Part shown: positions 24,100 to 31,959 of the stretch, piece by piece
Numbering within the stretch: position 1 is the stretch's first letter
How the letters are laid out: the number at the start of each line of letters is the position of its first letter
Assembly: GCA_963784175.1 (NCBI GenBank)
Contig: CAWAQJ010000018.1
Location: 496,001-560,000 of the forward strand
DNA length: 64,000 nt
Source: JAIBJN01 sp963784175
GTDB taxonomy: Bacteria > Actinomycetota > Thermoleophilia > Gaiellales > Gaiellaceae
Direction: 5' to 3'
Made by a program: the position numbers and the translations under genes
Notes under the pieces: generated by a model
What the model was told of the DNA's origin: nothing
Databases searched by the model: none
The model's input: only the letters and a program-made list of their open reading frames with translations

Positions 24100-24640
24100 T
24101 CAGTCTACCGAACGATCTCGCTCGTACCTGAGGCTGACGCCGTCGTCGCCCTCGTTGCGGCCGACCGATGTCAGGCGGAAACGGCGGAGCGGAAACTCGC
24201 CGTCCGCAAGGGCCGGGCCTCGGCCCAGGAAGGTAGGCGCGATGGTGACGAGCACCTCGTCGATGCGGTCGATCGCGAGGAACTGGCCGACGACGTTGCC
24301 GCCGCCGATCACCCACACGCGCTCGAGGCCGGCGGCCTCGAGCTCCTCGACCAGCGCGGACGACCTCGCCGGAGAAAACGCGCATGTCGGCGCCCTCGAT
24401 CTTCGGCGGGTCCGGGTTGTGGGTCACGAGCCACGCCGGGCGGTCGTCATACGCCCACTTGTAGTCCTTCATGTAGTCCCAGGAGGTCGCGCCGACGACG
24501 AGGCCGTCGATCTCGGCGATGAACTCGTTGTAGCCGTAGGCTTCCGGGCCGCCAGACAGCGTCTGCAGGAACGAGAGGTCGTCGCCCGGGCCGGCGATGC
24601 GGCCGTCGAGGCTCATGGCGACGTAGTAGAGGACGCGCAT
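24100..24640 (-). CDS. RibD C-terminal-like reductase, one frameshift
   Basis: The start VLYYVAMSLDGRIAG and GLVVGATSWDYMKDY give the N-terminal half of a DHFR/RibD_C-type protein. The C-terminal half, VWVIGGGNVVGQFLA and VLVTIAPTFLGRGP, is in another frame. Dropping one base near 24358 (CC to C on the coding strand) gives a continuous protein of about 179 aa. It belongs to the same broad family as the gene at 21312-21872 but is not a close copy. The stop of the M23 gene overlaps its ATG. The role is unknown. Confidence 0.72.
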
Positions 24641-25140
24641 CAGCGGCGGTCGAACGCCTTACGGCCGAGGTACTTCAGCGGGTCGACGAGCTTGCCCTTC
24701 TCCCACACGTTGAAGTGCAGATGCACGCCCGAGCACGAGCCGGTGCAGCCGGCCTTGGCGATCAGCTGGCCGGTGCCGACGACGTCGCCCGGCTTCACGA
24801 GCGCCTTGGCGAGGTGCGCGTACATCGTGACGATCCCGCCGTCGTGGCGGATCTTGATCACGAGCCCGTAGCCGGAGTAGCTGTCGAGCCACCCGACCCG
24901 GGTGACCGTTCCGGTCTGGGCGGCGCGCACGCGCGTCTCGGCCCAGCCCTCGATGTCGATCCCCTCGTGCATCCGCCCCCAGCGCATGCCGAACGGCGAC
25001 CCGAGCGGGCCGTTCAAAGGCAGCACCCAGCGGGAGTCCGTTTCGGACTCGGAGGGTGTCGCTTCGATTCTTCCCAACGCCGGCTGTGCCAGCGCCAGAC
25101 AACAAAAAAGGCCCGTTAGCAGGGCCTTGACGGCAAACAC
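24640..25140 (-). CDS. M23-family metallopeptidase (secreted)
   Basis: Peptidoglycan endopeptidase of the LytM type. The zinc ligands are visible as HEGID (in GRMHEGIDIEG) and HLHF (in GVHLHFNVW), with the usual YAHL between. A signal peptide, VKALLTGLFCCLALAQPALG, follows GTG 25140, so a 166-aa exported enzyme is predicted. A longer reading would overlap the acetyltransferase gene and add a non-signal N-terminus, so I prefer 25140. A terminator-like hairpin sits inside the signal-peptide codons. The active-site residues are complete, so it is probably active. Confidence 0.82.
   Translation of the reverse strand: MFAVKALLTGLFCCLALAQPALGRIEATPSESETDSRWVLPLNGPLGSPFGMRWGRMHEGIDIEGWAETRVRAAQTGTVTRVGWLDSYSGYGLVIKIRHDGGIVTMYAHLAKALVKPGDVVGTGQLIAKAGCTGSCSGVHLHFNVWEKGKLVDPLKYLGRKAFDRR
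25104..25128 (-). terminator. intrinsic terminator of uvrD-acetyltransferase unit, inside M23 signal codons
   Basis: Read on the reverse strand, AAGGCCC and GGGCCTT pair with a 7-nt loop and run into six T residues, a good intrinsic terminator. It lies 35 nt after the acetyltransferase stop at 25163. It also overlaps the signal-peptide codons of the M23 gene if that starts at 25140, so either the M23 gene has another start or the site acts as an attenuator. Confidence 0.7.
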
Positions 25141-25162
25141 GGGGCGGAACCCTAGCAGAAGC

Positions 25163-26371
25163 TCAGAAGATCTCGGGGCACCAGGGCGCCCGGTCCGTGC
25201 GGAAAAGCGCATCCGCGCGGGCGAGCGCTCCCTCGGAAACCTCCTCCACCCCGCCGACCCGCGCGAGCTGCGAGAAGGTGAAGCCGCCGAGGTAGGCGGA
25301 GGCGAGCGTCTCTACCGAGAGGCGGAGATCGGGCTCCTCCATGCTCTTCTGGCCGCGCACCGTGAAGCACGCGTCGTTCCAGGGGCAGAACGTGTCGGCG
25401 ACCTTCAACACGAGGCTGTCGTCGCCCGCGAAGGACCGCGCGGCGAGCGCGGCGCCGACGTCGACGAGCCGCAGGAAGATGCCGTCGCCGACCCGGAAGC
25501 GCAACCGGCCGGGCTCGGCGGCGAGCAGCAGCAGTGGGTGGTCGAGCGGCAGCAGCTGCGCCTCGATGCGCTCCATCCAGTCGATGTCCAGGAGGTAGCG
25601 CCAGATGGCCACTTCGGCCTCCGGGGTCGCCCCCATCGCCTCCAGCACGACGACCGCGCCCTTCGACACGCCGCCCTCGTAGGCGAAGTTGAGCCGGTAC
25701 AGCGCGTAGGCCACCGGCCGGCCGTCGTCTTCGAGCACTGCGACGGAGAGCTCCCCACCCCCGAAGCGGCGCCATTCGGGATCGTCGAGCACGCGTGACT
25801 CCCACCACTCGGGCGTGCGCGCGAACATCCCGGGAGTCTCCGCACACACCCGGTCGTAGACGCGCGGGCACAGGGTCAGTGCGTCCTCGAGGTCGACGAT
25901 GCGTACCGACCCGGGCGACTCGACCGGACGGACGAACCCCGCGTTCGCCCGCGCGACCTCCAGGTCGCCGCAAAGCGCCGCGAGCCCGTAGCCGTACCGC
26001 CGGTAGATCGACGCCTCGGAGGCCCAGAGGGCCGCGAGCGGCTCGCCGCGCGCGTGCACGTCGTCGAGCTGCGCGCGCATGAGCTCCCGGAGGATGCCGC
26101 GACGGCGGTGCGAGGGCAGGACGCCAACCACGGTCACGCCCGCAGTGCGCGCGGATCCGCCCGGAACGGTGAGGTCGAGCTGGAACGCTCCGGCGCCGCC
26201 CACGATCGAGTCGCCGTCGGCGGCGATGTGCATCCGCCCCTCGGGCAGCACCTTGAGGATCCGCTGCGCGCGGTCCTCCTCCGGGCCCGTCGCCGAGCCG
26301 AAGTAGTGCCAGATCGGCGCGAGCGCGTCGAGCCGCTCGTCGCGGCCGGCCGTGCGGATCTCGACGGTCAG
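25163..26371 (-). CDS. Eis-like GNAT acetyltransferase, CTG start
   Basis: 402-aa protein with an N-terminal GNAT domain and an SCP-like C-terminal domain, as in Eis-type N-acetyltransferases. The acetyl-CoA loop is VVGVLPSHRRRGILRELM; ASEASIYRRYGYG and the C-terminal free carboxylate region (CPEIF) are also typical. The family N-terminus (TVEIRTAGRDERLDALAPIWHYF) is in frame only from CTG 26371, which overlaps the uvrD stop as CTGA with GGAG 8 nt upstream. Without it the protein would start about 40 residues late. The substrate (amine or peptide) is unknown. Confidence 0.85.
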   Translation of the reverse strand: MTVEIRTAGRDERLDALAPIWHYFGSATGPEEDRAQRILKVLPEGRMHIAADGDSIVGGAGAFQLDLTVPGGSARTAGVTVVGVLPSHRRRGILRELMRAQLDDVHARGEPLAALWASEASIYRRYGYGLAALCGDLEVARANAGFVRPVESPGSVRIVDLEDALTLCPRVYDRVCAETPGMFARTPEWWESRVLDDPEWRRFGGGELSVAVLEDDGRPVAYALYRLNFAYEGGVSKGAVVVLEAMGATPEAEVAIWRYLLDIDWMERIEAQLLPLDHPLLLLAAEPGRLRFRVGDGIFLRLVDVGAALAARSFAGDDSLVLKVADTFCPWNDACFTVRGQKSMEEPDLRLSVETLASAYLGGFTFSQLARVGGVEEVSEGALARADALFRTDRAPWCPEIF

Positions 26372-28527
26372 AGAATCTTCTCCAGGGGCGCGTAGTCGAG
26401 CATGAGGCGCCGCTCGGCGCCGTCCTGGGCGAAGCGCACCGTGACCGTGCCGTCGCCCTCGATGCGCACGACGACGCCCTCGCCCAGCGTCGAGTGGCGC
26501 ACGTTGTCGCCGGTCGAGAGGTCGGGCGCCGTCCCCGTGCTGGGCGCCAGCGACTGCCTCGGCGCGCCGTAGCCGCTCCAGGAGGTCGGTCGCAGCCGCT
26601 CGCGCTCGACCTCGTCCTGCGGGAGCTCCTCCAGGAACCGGCTCGGCCGCCGGTAGTCACGCGAGCCCCAGAGCGAGCGCGTCGCCGCATGGATGAGCGT
26701 CAGGCGCTCCTGCGCACGCGTGAGGCCGACGTAGGCGAGCCGGCGCTCCTCCTCGAGCCCCTGCTCCTCGAGCGAGCGCGCGTGCGGGAAGACGCCGTCC
26801 TCCATGCCGACGAGGAAGACCGCGCGGTACTCGAGGCCCTTGGCGTTGTGGAGGGTCATGAGCGTGACGAGGCTGCGCTCCTCGGCGAGCTCGTCCTGGT
26901 CGGAGAAGAGCGAGATCTGCTGGAGGAACTCCGAGAGCGTCGGCTCGGCGGAAGCCTCCTGGTACTCGCGGGCGACGCCGACGAGCTCCATCAGGTTCTC
27001 CTGGCGGCCCTGCGCCTCGACCGTTCGCTCGGCCTCGAGCGCCTCGACGTAGCCGGTTCGCTCGAGGACCTTCTCCAGGAGCTCGGGCACCTGTTGCTCG
27101 AGCGCGCCCGCCATCAGGGACTGCATGAGCGTGTGGAAGCGCTGCACGGCCTTGAGCGGCGCGGCGCCCACGCCGGCGTCGTCGGCCTGGCCGAGCGCCT
27201 CGAAGAGCGAGATGCCCTGGGCGTCCGCGAAGGCCTGAATGCGGGCGATCGACGCGTCGCCGATGCCGCGGCGCGGGCGGTTGGCGATGCGGGCGAGCGA
27301 GACGCCGTCGAAGGGGTTGTCGATGACCTGGAGGTAGGCGACCGCGTCCTTGATCTCGGCGCGCTCGTAGAAGCGCGGGCCGCCGATCACCTGGTACGGG
27401 ATCTCCTGGCGGACGAGCACGTCCTCCAGCACGCGCGACTGCGCGTTGGTGCGGTAGAAGACGGCGATCTCGGAGCCGGCCACTCCCTCGTCCCCCAGGC
27501 CGGCGATCTCGGCGGCGACGAAGCGCGCCTCGGCGTGCTCGTCCTCCACCTCGATCACGCGGACCGGATCGCCGTCGCCGAGCTCGCTGAAGAGGTTCTT
27601 CGGCTTGCGCTCGCGGTTGTTGGCGATCACGGAGTTGGCCGCGCGCAGGATCGCGTTGGTCGAGCGGTAGTTCTGCTCCAGAGCGATCGTCTGGGCGCCG
27701 CCGAAGTCGCGCTCGAACTCGAGGATGTTGCGGATGTCTGCGCCGCGGAACGCGTAGATCGACTGGTCGGGATCGCCGACCGCGAAGACGTTGCCGTGCT
27801 CGCCGGCGAGCAGCTGCAGGAGCCGGTACTGCGCGTGATTCGTGTCCTGGTACTCGTCCACGAGGACGTAGCGGAAGCCCTTCTGCCACTTCTCGCGGGC
27901 CTCCGGGAAGCGCTCGAGCACCTCGACCGTCTGCATGATCAGGTCGTCGAAGTCCATCGCGTTCGACGCGTGCAGGCGCCGCTGGTACCGGTCGTACACG
28001 GCGGCGACGGTCTGCTCGTAGAAGGAGCCGACGCGGCGCGCGTACTCCTCCGGGCTGACGAGCTGGTTCTTCGCGTTCGAGATCTGGGAGTGGATGCCGC
28101 GCGGGACGAAGCGCTTGGGGTCCCAGCCCTCCTCCTCCACGATCGCCTTCACGACCCTGACCTGGTCGGCCGAGTCGTAGATCGTGAAGTTCGACTTGTA
28201 GGCGAGGCGCGGCGCCTCGCGGCGCAGGATGCGGCCGCACGCGGCGTGGAAGGTCATCACCCACATGCGGTTCGCGACGTCTCCGAGGACGCCCTCGAGG
28301 CGGCTCTTCATCTCTCCGGCGGCCTTGTTCGTGAACGTGATGGCAAGGATCTCGTTCGGCTTGACGCCGCAGGCCGTGACCAGGTGCGCGATGCGGTGCG
28401 TGAGCACGCGCGTCTTGCCGGAACCTGCGCCGGCGATGACGAGAACCGGGCCCTCGGTGGCCAGGACGGCCTCGCGCTGGGCCGGATTCAGGTCGGCGAG
28501 GTACTGCTCGGGAGAGGTGACGGCCAT
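26368..28527 (-). CDS. UvrD/PcrA-type DNA helicase
   Basis: 719-aa superfamily 1A helicase acting in nucleotide excision and mismatch repair. All motifs are in order. Motif I is AGAGSGKTRVL (residues about 32-42) and Ia is ITFTNKAAGEMK. Motif II is VDEYQDTN, III is VGDPDQSIYAFRGA, IV is EQNYRST, V is LMTLHNAKGLEY and VI is YVGLTRAQ. The C-terminal tail has the RNA-polymerase-interacting type fold (GDNVRHSTLGEGVVV). ATG 28527 has TAGGAT 6 nt upstream, indicating a leaderless start. It is coupled to the acetyltransferase gene. Confidence 0.95.
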   Translation of the reverse strand: MAVTSPEQYLADLNPAQREAVLATEGPVLVIAGAGSGKTRVLTHRIAHLVTACGVKPNEILAITFTNKAAGEMKSRLEGVLGDVANRMWVMTFHAACGRILRREAPRLAYKSNFTIYDSADQVRVVKAIVEEEGWDPKRFVPRGIHSQISNAKNQLVSPEEYARRVGSFYEQTVAAVYDRYQRRLHASNAMDFDDLIMQTVEVLERFPEAREKWQKGFRYVLVDEYQDTNHAQYRLLQLLAGEHGNVFAVGDPDQSIYAFRGADIRNILEFERDFGGAQTIALEQNYRSTNAILRAANSVIANNRERKPKNLFSELGDGDPVRVIEVEDEHAEARFVAAEIAGLGDEGVAGSEIAVFYRTNAQSRVLEDVLVRQEIPYQVIGGPRFYERAEIKDAVAYLQVIDNPFDGVSLARIANRPRRGIGDASIARIQAFADAQGISLFEALGQADDAGVGAAPLKAVQRFHTLMQSLMAGALEQQVPELLEKVLERTGYVEALEAERTVEAQGRQENLMELVGVAREYQEASAEPTLSEFLQQISLFSDQDELAEERSLVTLMTLHNAKGLEYRAVFLVGMEDGVFPHARSLEEQGLEEERRLAYVGLTRAQERLTLIHAATRSLWGSRDYRRPSRFLEELPQDEVERERLRPTSWSGYGAPRQSLAPSTGTAPDLSTGDNVRHSTLGEGVVVRIEGDGTVTVRFAQDGAERRLMLDYAPLEKIL

Positions 28528-28548
28528 GCGCCGATCCTAGCGCCGCGG

Positions 28549-28776
28549 CTAGCCGTCCCCGAGGAGCAGGGCCGTCTGCGACGCGTGCCAGGGGAGCCCG
28601 AGCGCGTCGAAGCGGTCGCGAGCCTGCTCGACGAGCCGCTCGTCCTCGCGCACGACGCCGAGCGCGCGAAGCGCGAAGGGCGGCGCGCTGCCGCTCTCGG
28701 GCGACCCCCATGCCTCGACCGGCAACACGCCGGGCCTCGGGCTCATCCAGGTGAAGAAGGACGGCCGGACGGGCAC
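28549..28776 (-). CDS. small hypothetical protein
   Basis: 75 codons from GTG 28776 (or 65 from ATG 28746). The body reads SPESGSAPPFALRALGVV and LVEQARDRFDALGLPWHASQ, an amphipathic pattern with no signal or membrane segment. It ends 21 nt before the uvrD promoter. Composition is coding-like, but no ribosome site is clear and no family is recognised. The longer open frame upstream runs through palindromic repeats and is unlikely to be coding. Confidence 0.4.
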   Translation of the reverse strand: MPVRPSFFTWMSPRPGVLPVEAWGSPESGSAPPFALRALGVVREDERLVEQARDRFDALGLPWHASQTALLLGDG

Positions 28777-28881
28777 CCTGCGCGGAATCGCCCGGATCGC
28801 CAACGTCGACGGGGCCGGGATCGACCGCGCCGACCCGCACGGGCTGCGCGTGCCGCGAAGTAGGAAGCTCGCCGCCTCTGG

Positions 28882-28910
28882 CCATGCCCGGGGTCTGACC
28901 CCGGGCATGG
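28882..28910. repeat. palindromic repeat, copy 1
   Basis: A perfect inverted repeat with 14-bp arms around one central base, containing GGGGTCTGACCCC. Its right side and the following GGCATGGCT recur at 29003-29027. The copies lie in the 265-nt stretch 28777-29041, which otherwise holds no gene. It could act as a terminator or be a dispersed REP-like element. Confidence 0.7.
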
Positions 28911-29002
28911 CTCTCTGGGGCACGTCCACCGCTCGTCGCCGCGTGGCCCGGCACCCGTGGTTCCTTCGTTCCGGGTCAAATCACCGTCCGCGGCGGACGC
29001 GT

Positions 29003-29027
29003 CCGGGGTCTGACCCCGGGCATGGCT
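29003..29027. repeat. palindromic repeat, copy 2
   Basis: Identical over 25 bases to 28888-28912, with the same core GGGGTCTGACCCC and flanking GGGCATGGCT. The left arm is shorter than in copy 1 (8-bp perfect arms, 29003-29019). It lies 15 nt before the stop of the M55 peptidase gene, so it could serve as that gene's terminator. Confidence 0.7.
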
Positions 29028-29041
29028 GCCGGGGACCGTGC

Positions 29042-29848
29042 CTAGAAGAAGAACTGGCGCCAGGCGGACCACCAGTCGTCGGCGCGGGAGACGATCGTGA
29101 CGCCGTCGACCTCGACGCCGTGGCGGTGCTCGTAGCGCTCGACCAGGCCCGGGTCGGAGAAGACGGCCTCGATCTCGCACGGTTTGCCCGGGTCGTACGG
29201 CGGGATGCGGTCGCGCTTCTCGACCGCCTCCTTGGCGCCGGCCTCGATGAGGTCACGCGCGCGTGACGGCGGCAGGTTGCGGGCGCTGTAGCGGCCGAGC
29301 GCCTCCTTGACCTGGACGGTCACGAGCTCAGGACCGAGGAGCTCGGCGGCTTCCCGACACACGACGTCGTCGCCGGTGACGAGGACGACAGGGCAGCCCC
29401 ACGTCCCGCACAGCGCCGCGTTCACCCCGGTCTCGCCGACCGACGTGCCGTTGAAGCGCAGGTCGCGATAGTCACGGCCGGAGATCGTGTGGCTCAGGAC
29501 GCCCTTCGGCGTCCCGGCCTTTGCGTGCATGCCGACGAACAGCGCGGCGTCGCAGCCCTCCTCGAGGACGCCCGTGTACTCCGTCCACTCGTTCTGGACC
29601 ACCCACTCGCAGTCGGGGTCGAGCATCTCCGGCACGAGGCTGTTGAAGTCCCAACCTTTGCCCGCGCCGTGGCAGTCCATGACGACGATCTCGGTCGCGC
29701 CCGCCGCCTTGGCCCCGCGGACGGCCGCGTTGATCTCTTCGGTATAGAGCTTGCGCCCCTCCTCGTAGAGCGACTCTCCGCCGTTCGTCTGCTGTGAGTT
29801 GACGATGCCTGAGACGCCCTCCATGTCGCTGACGACGAAGACGCGCAT
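29042..29848 (-). CDS. M55-family D-aminopeptidase (DppA-like)
   Basis: 268 aa. DppA-type enzymes are decameric zinc peptidases that cleave D-amino-acid dipeptides. The metal-binding start FVVSDMEGVSGIV, then MDCHGAG, and GMHAKAGTPKGVLSHTIS are the family landmarks. VTGDDVVCREA is also typical. The ATG at 29848 overlaps the cinA-like stop by one base. It ends the cobalamin operon region, but its link to B12 is not obvious; it may scavenge peptidoglycan fragments. No signal peptide, so it acts in the cytoplasm. Confidence 0.88.
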   Translation of the reverse strand: MRVFVVSDMEGVSGIVNSQQTNGGESLYEEGRKLYTEEINAAVRGAKAAGATEIVVMDCHGAGKGWDFNSLVPEMLDPDCEWVVQNEWTEYTGVLEEGCDAALFVGMHAKAGTPKGVLSHTISGRDYRDLRFNGTSVGETGVNAALCGTWGCPVVLVTGDDVVCREAAELLGPELVTVQVKEALGRYSARNLPPSRARDLIEAGAKEAVEKRDRIPPYDPGKPCEIEAVFSDPGLVERYEHRHGVEVDGVTIVSRADDWWSAWRQFFF

Positions 29849-30576
29849 CAGCCGCTGACCCGCCGATCCAGTGCCGCCTCGAGCCACGCGGCCGCCTCGT
29901 CGAGCGCGCCGGCGTCGGCCGACTTGAGCACGACCTCGACCTCGGGGCCGGTGTCCAGGAACGACGGGTAGCTCCCGACCATGACGGAAGGATGCCTGCG
30001 CGTCGCCTCCTCGAGCACGGCGACGATCTGACCCTCGCCGGTGGGATACCGGCGGCGCCAGGCGCAGATCGGCTCCCCGCGGAATCCGTCCGCCAGGGTC
30101 TCGAACATGGCCATCATCTCGCTGGGCAGCCCGGGCAGCACGTAGACGTTGGCGAGCAGGAAGCCGGGAGCGCCGCCGAGCGGGTTCTCGAGCGCCTCCG
30201 AGCCGCGCGGGAGGCGCGCCCAGCGGGCGGCGTAGTCGCCGAGACCGCGCTGGCCGAACCGCTCCCGAAGTCGCTCCGCAAGGTCCGGGATCTCCTCGGT
30301 CGGGACGCCGAACGCCGCGGCCACGCCCTCGCGCGTGAGGTCGTCGGGCGTTCCGCCGAGCCCGCCGGTGACGATGACGACGTCCGCGTGCTCGGCCTCG
30401 TCCCGCAGGAAGGCCGCGATCTCGTCCACCGAGTCGCGCACGGCCGCGAGAAGCCTGACCCCGAGCCCCAGCTCGCCGAGCCGCCGCGCGAGCCACGAAG
30501 CGTTGGTGTTCTCGACGTCCCCGGAGACGATTTCGTTGCCGACCGTGAGGACGACGGCGCTGGGCGACCCCGTCAT
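29848..30576 (-). CDS. CinA-like molybdopterin-binding domain protein
   Basis: 242 aa, equal to the N-terminal (COG1058) part of CinA without the nicotinamide-mononucleotide amidase domain. Motifs include VLTVGNEIVSGDVENTNASWLA, VIVTGGLGGTPDDLTRE and VYVLPGLPSEMMAMFE. Related proteins act as ADP-ribose or nucleotide pyrophosphatases. ATG 30576 overlaps the phosphatase stop as ATGA. TATACT 7 nt upstream suggests an additional leaderless promoter of its own, so expression may not depend only on the cobalamin riboswitch. Confidence 0.85.
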   Translation of the reverse strand: MTGSPSAVVLTVGNEIVSGDVENTNASWLARRLGELGLGVRLLAAVRDSVDEIAAFLRDEAEHADVVIVTGGLGGTPDDLTREGVAAAFGVPTEEIPDLAERLRERFGQRGLGDYAARWARLPRGSEALENPLGGAPGFLLANVYVLPGLPSEMMAMFETLADGFRGEPICAWRRRYPTGEGQIVAVLEEATRRHPSVMVGSYPSFLDTGPEVEVVLKSADAGALDEAAAWLEAALDRRVSG

Positions 30577-31210
30577 GCGGGCGAGTATAGGGCGGCTCCC
30601 GCGACACGGACGACGGGCGCGCCGTCGACCCAGTCGACCACGCTGAGGGCGCCGTAAGGTTGGTCGAGACGGAAGAAGGCGGCGTCAGGAAGGTCGAGCA
30701 CATCGGCGAGCACCACGCGGACGACGCCTCCGTGGGCGACGACCGCCACCGCCTCGCCGTCGTGGCGCGCGCGGACTGCGGCCAACTCGGTGAGCACGCG
30801 CCGGCGGAGGTCGGCGAGGCCCTCGCCGCCCGGGAAGCGAACTGACGCCGGGATCGTCCATCCAGAAGCGGTAGAGCTCCGGATGCTCGGCGGCGATGTC
30901 GTCGTAGCGCATGCCCTCGAGCTCACCGAAGTCGAGCTCGCGGAGGTCGTCGCAGGCGATCGGCTCGACGCCCTTGCGCCGTCGCGATCGCCCGCGCGGT
31001 CTCGAACGCGCGCTCGAGCGGGCTCGTGTAGACGGCCGCGATGTCGTGGTCGCGGAGCGCCTCGCCGACCGCGGCCGCCCGGCGCAGGCCGGCCGCGGAG
31101 AGCGGGATGTCGAGGCGCCCGTAGCAACGGCCCTGCATGGACTCGTCCGGCTCGGCGTGTCGCACCAGCAGGAGGCGCGTCGCGCTGCCCCGTTCCGGAA
31201 GGGCGATCAC
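30573..31210 (-). CDS. histidine phosphatase (CobC-like), two frameshifts
   Basis: Phosphoglycerate-mutase-like phosphatase that in this context probably removes the phosphate from alpha-ribazole phosphate (CobC role). The active-site start LLLVRHAEPDES, with the catalytic His, is in the first frame. ELDFGELEGMRYDDIA is in the second, and VAVVAHGGVVRVVL with the second His is in the third. Removing one base of a triplet run near 30971 and one near 30850 restores a single protein of about 211 aa. GTG 31210 overlaps the cobS stop as GTGA. Gene order (cobS next door) supports the role. Confidence 0.78.
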
Positions 31211-31959
31211 GTCTGAACCGCCACGGCGGCGACGAGAGCGAATGTGGTGGCCAGCTCGGTCGAAGCGCCGAGGACGTCGCCGGTCACGCCCCCGAGCCGC
31301 CGCCGGGCGACGAAGCCGACGACCAGGCAGGCGACGCCCGCGCCGGCGGCGAGAGCCAGGCCGCGCAGGCCGAGCGCGGCGACGGCGATCCCGAGCGCCA
31401 GCACGATGCCGACTGCGAGCGAGACGCGGGCCGCCCGCTCGGTCAGAACCCGGCCCGTGCCGGATGCGGGTCGGGCGTAGGGCAGGGCCAGGGAGAGCGC
31501 GAGCGGCGCGGCGCGACCGAGGGCGAACGCTGCGACGACCACCAGGATCGCCCGCGAGTCGGCGGCCACCGCGGCGAGCGCCGAGACCTTGACGAGCAGA
31601 TCGAGGGCAAGCGCGGTCGCCCCGAACGAGCCGATGGCGGGGTCGCGCATGATCTCGAGCGCTCGCTCGGGGGTGCCCGCTCCGAGGCCGTCCGCGGTGT
31701 CGGCGAGCGCATCGAGGTGGATCGCGCCTGTCAGGAGGGCCTCGACGGTCACGGCCGCCGCCGCTGCCAGGAGAACGGTGAGCTCTCCGTCGAGCTCGAC
31801 GACGATGACGCCGACGAGCGCTCCGATCCCGGCACCGACGGCCGGGAACAGGGCCGCGCCCCTGCCGACGTCGTCCGCGTCGAGCACGACACGCCCGACC
31901 GGGATGCGCGTGAGGAACGTGACCGCCGCCGCGGCGGCGCGGAGGCTACGCGCCGGCAT
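31207..31959 (-). CDS. cobS: cobalamin synthase (adenosylcobinamide-GDP ribazoletransferase)
   Basis: Membrane enzyme joining adenosylcobinamide-GDP and alpha-ribazole to give adenosylcobalamin (phosphate). 250 aa, with several hydrophobic segments. The early cytoplasmic motifs TFLTRIPVG and LLTGAIHLDALADTADGLGA, the latter with the metal-binding acidic residues, are diagnostic. ATG 31959 lies inside the true end of cobT, consistent with coupling. The stop overlaps the phosphatase gene. Confidence 0.92.
   Translation of the reverse strand: MPARSLRAAAAAVTFLTRIPVGRVVLDADDVGRGAALFPAVGAGIGALVGVIVVELDGELTVLLAAAAAVTVEALLTGAIHLDALADTADGLGAGTPERALEIMRDPAIGSFGATALALDLLVKVSALAAVAADSRAILVVVAAFALGRAAPLALSLALPYARPASGTGRVLTERAARVSLAVGIVLALGIAVAALGLRGLALAAGAGVACLVVGFVARRRLGGVTGDVLGASTELATTFALVAAVAVQT

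Noticed and set aside
28549..28929. Longer 126-codon reverse ORF reaching into the palindromic repeats
   Set aside because: Its first part translates the palindrome and its flanks; only the last 65-75 codons look coding.
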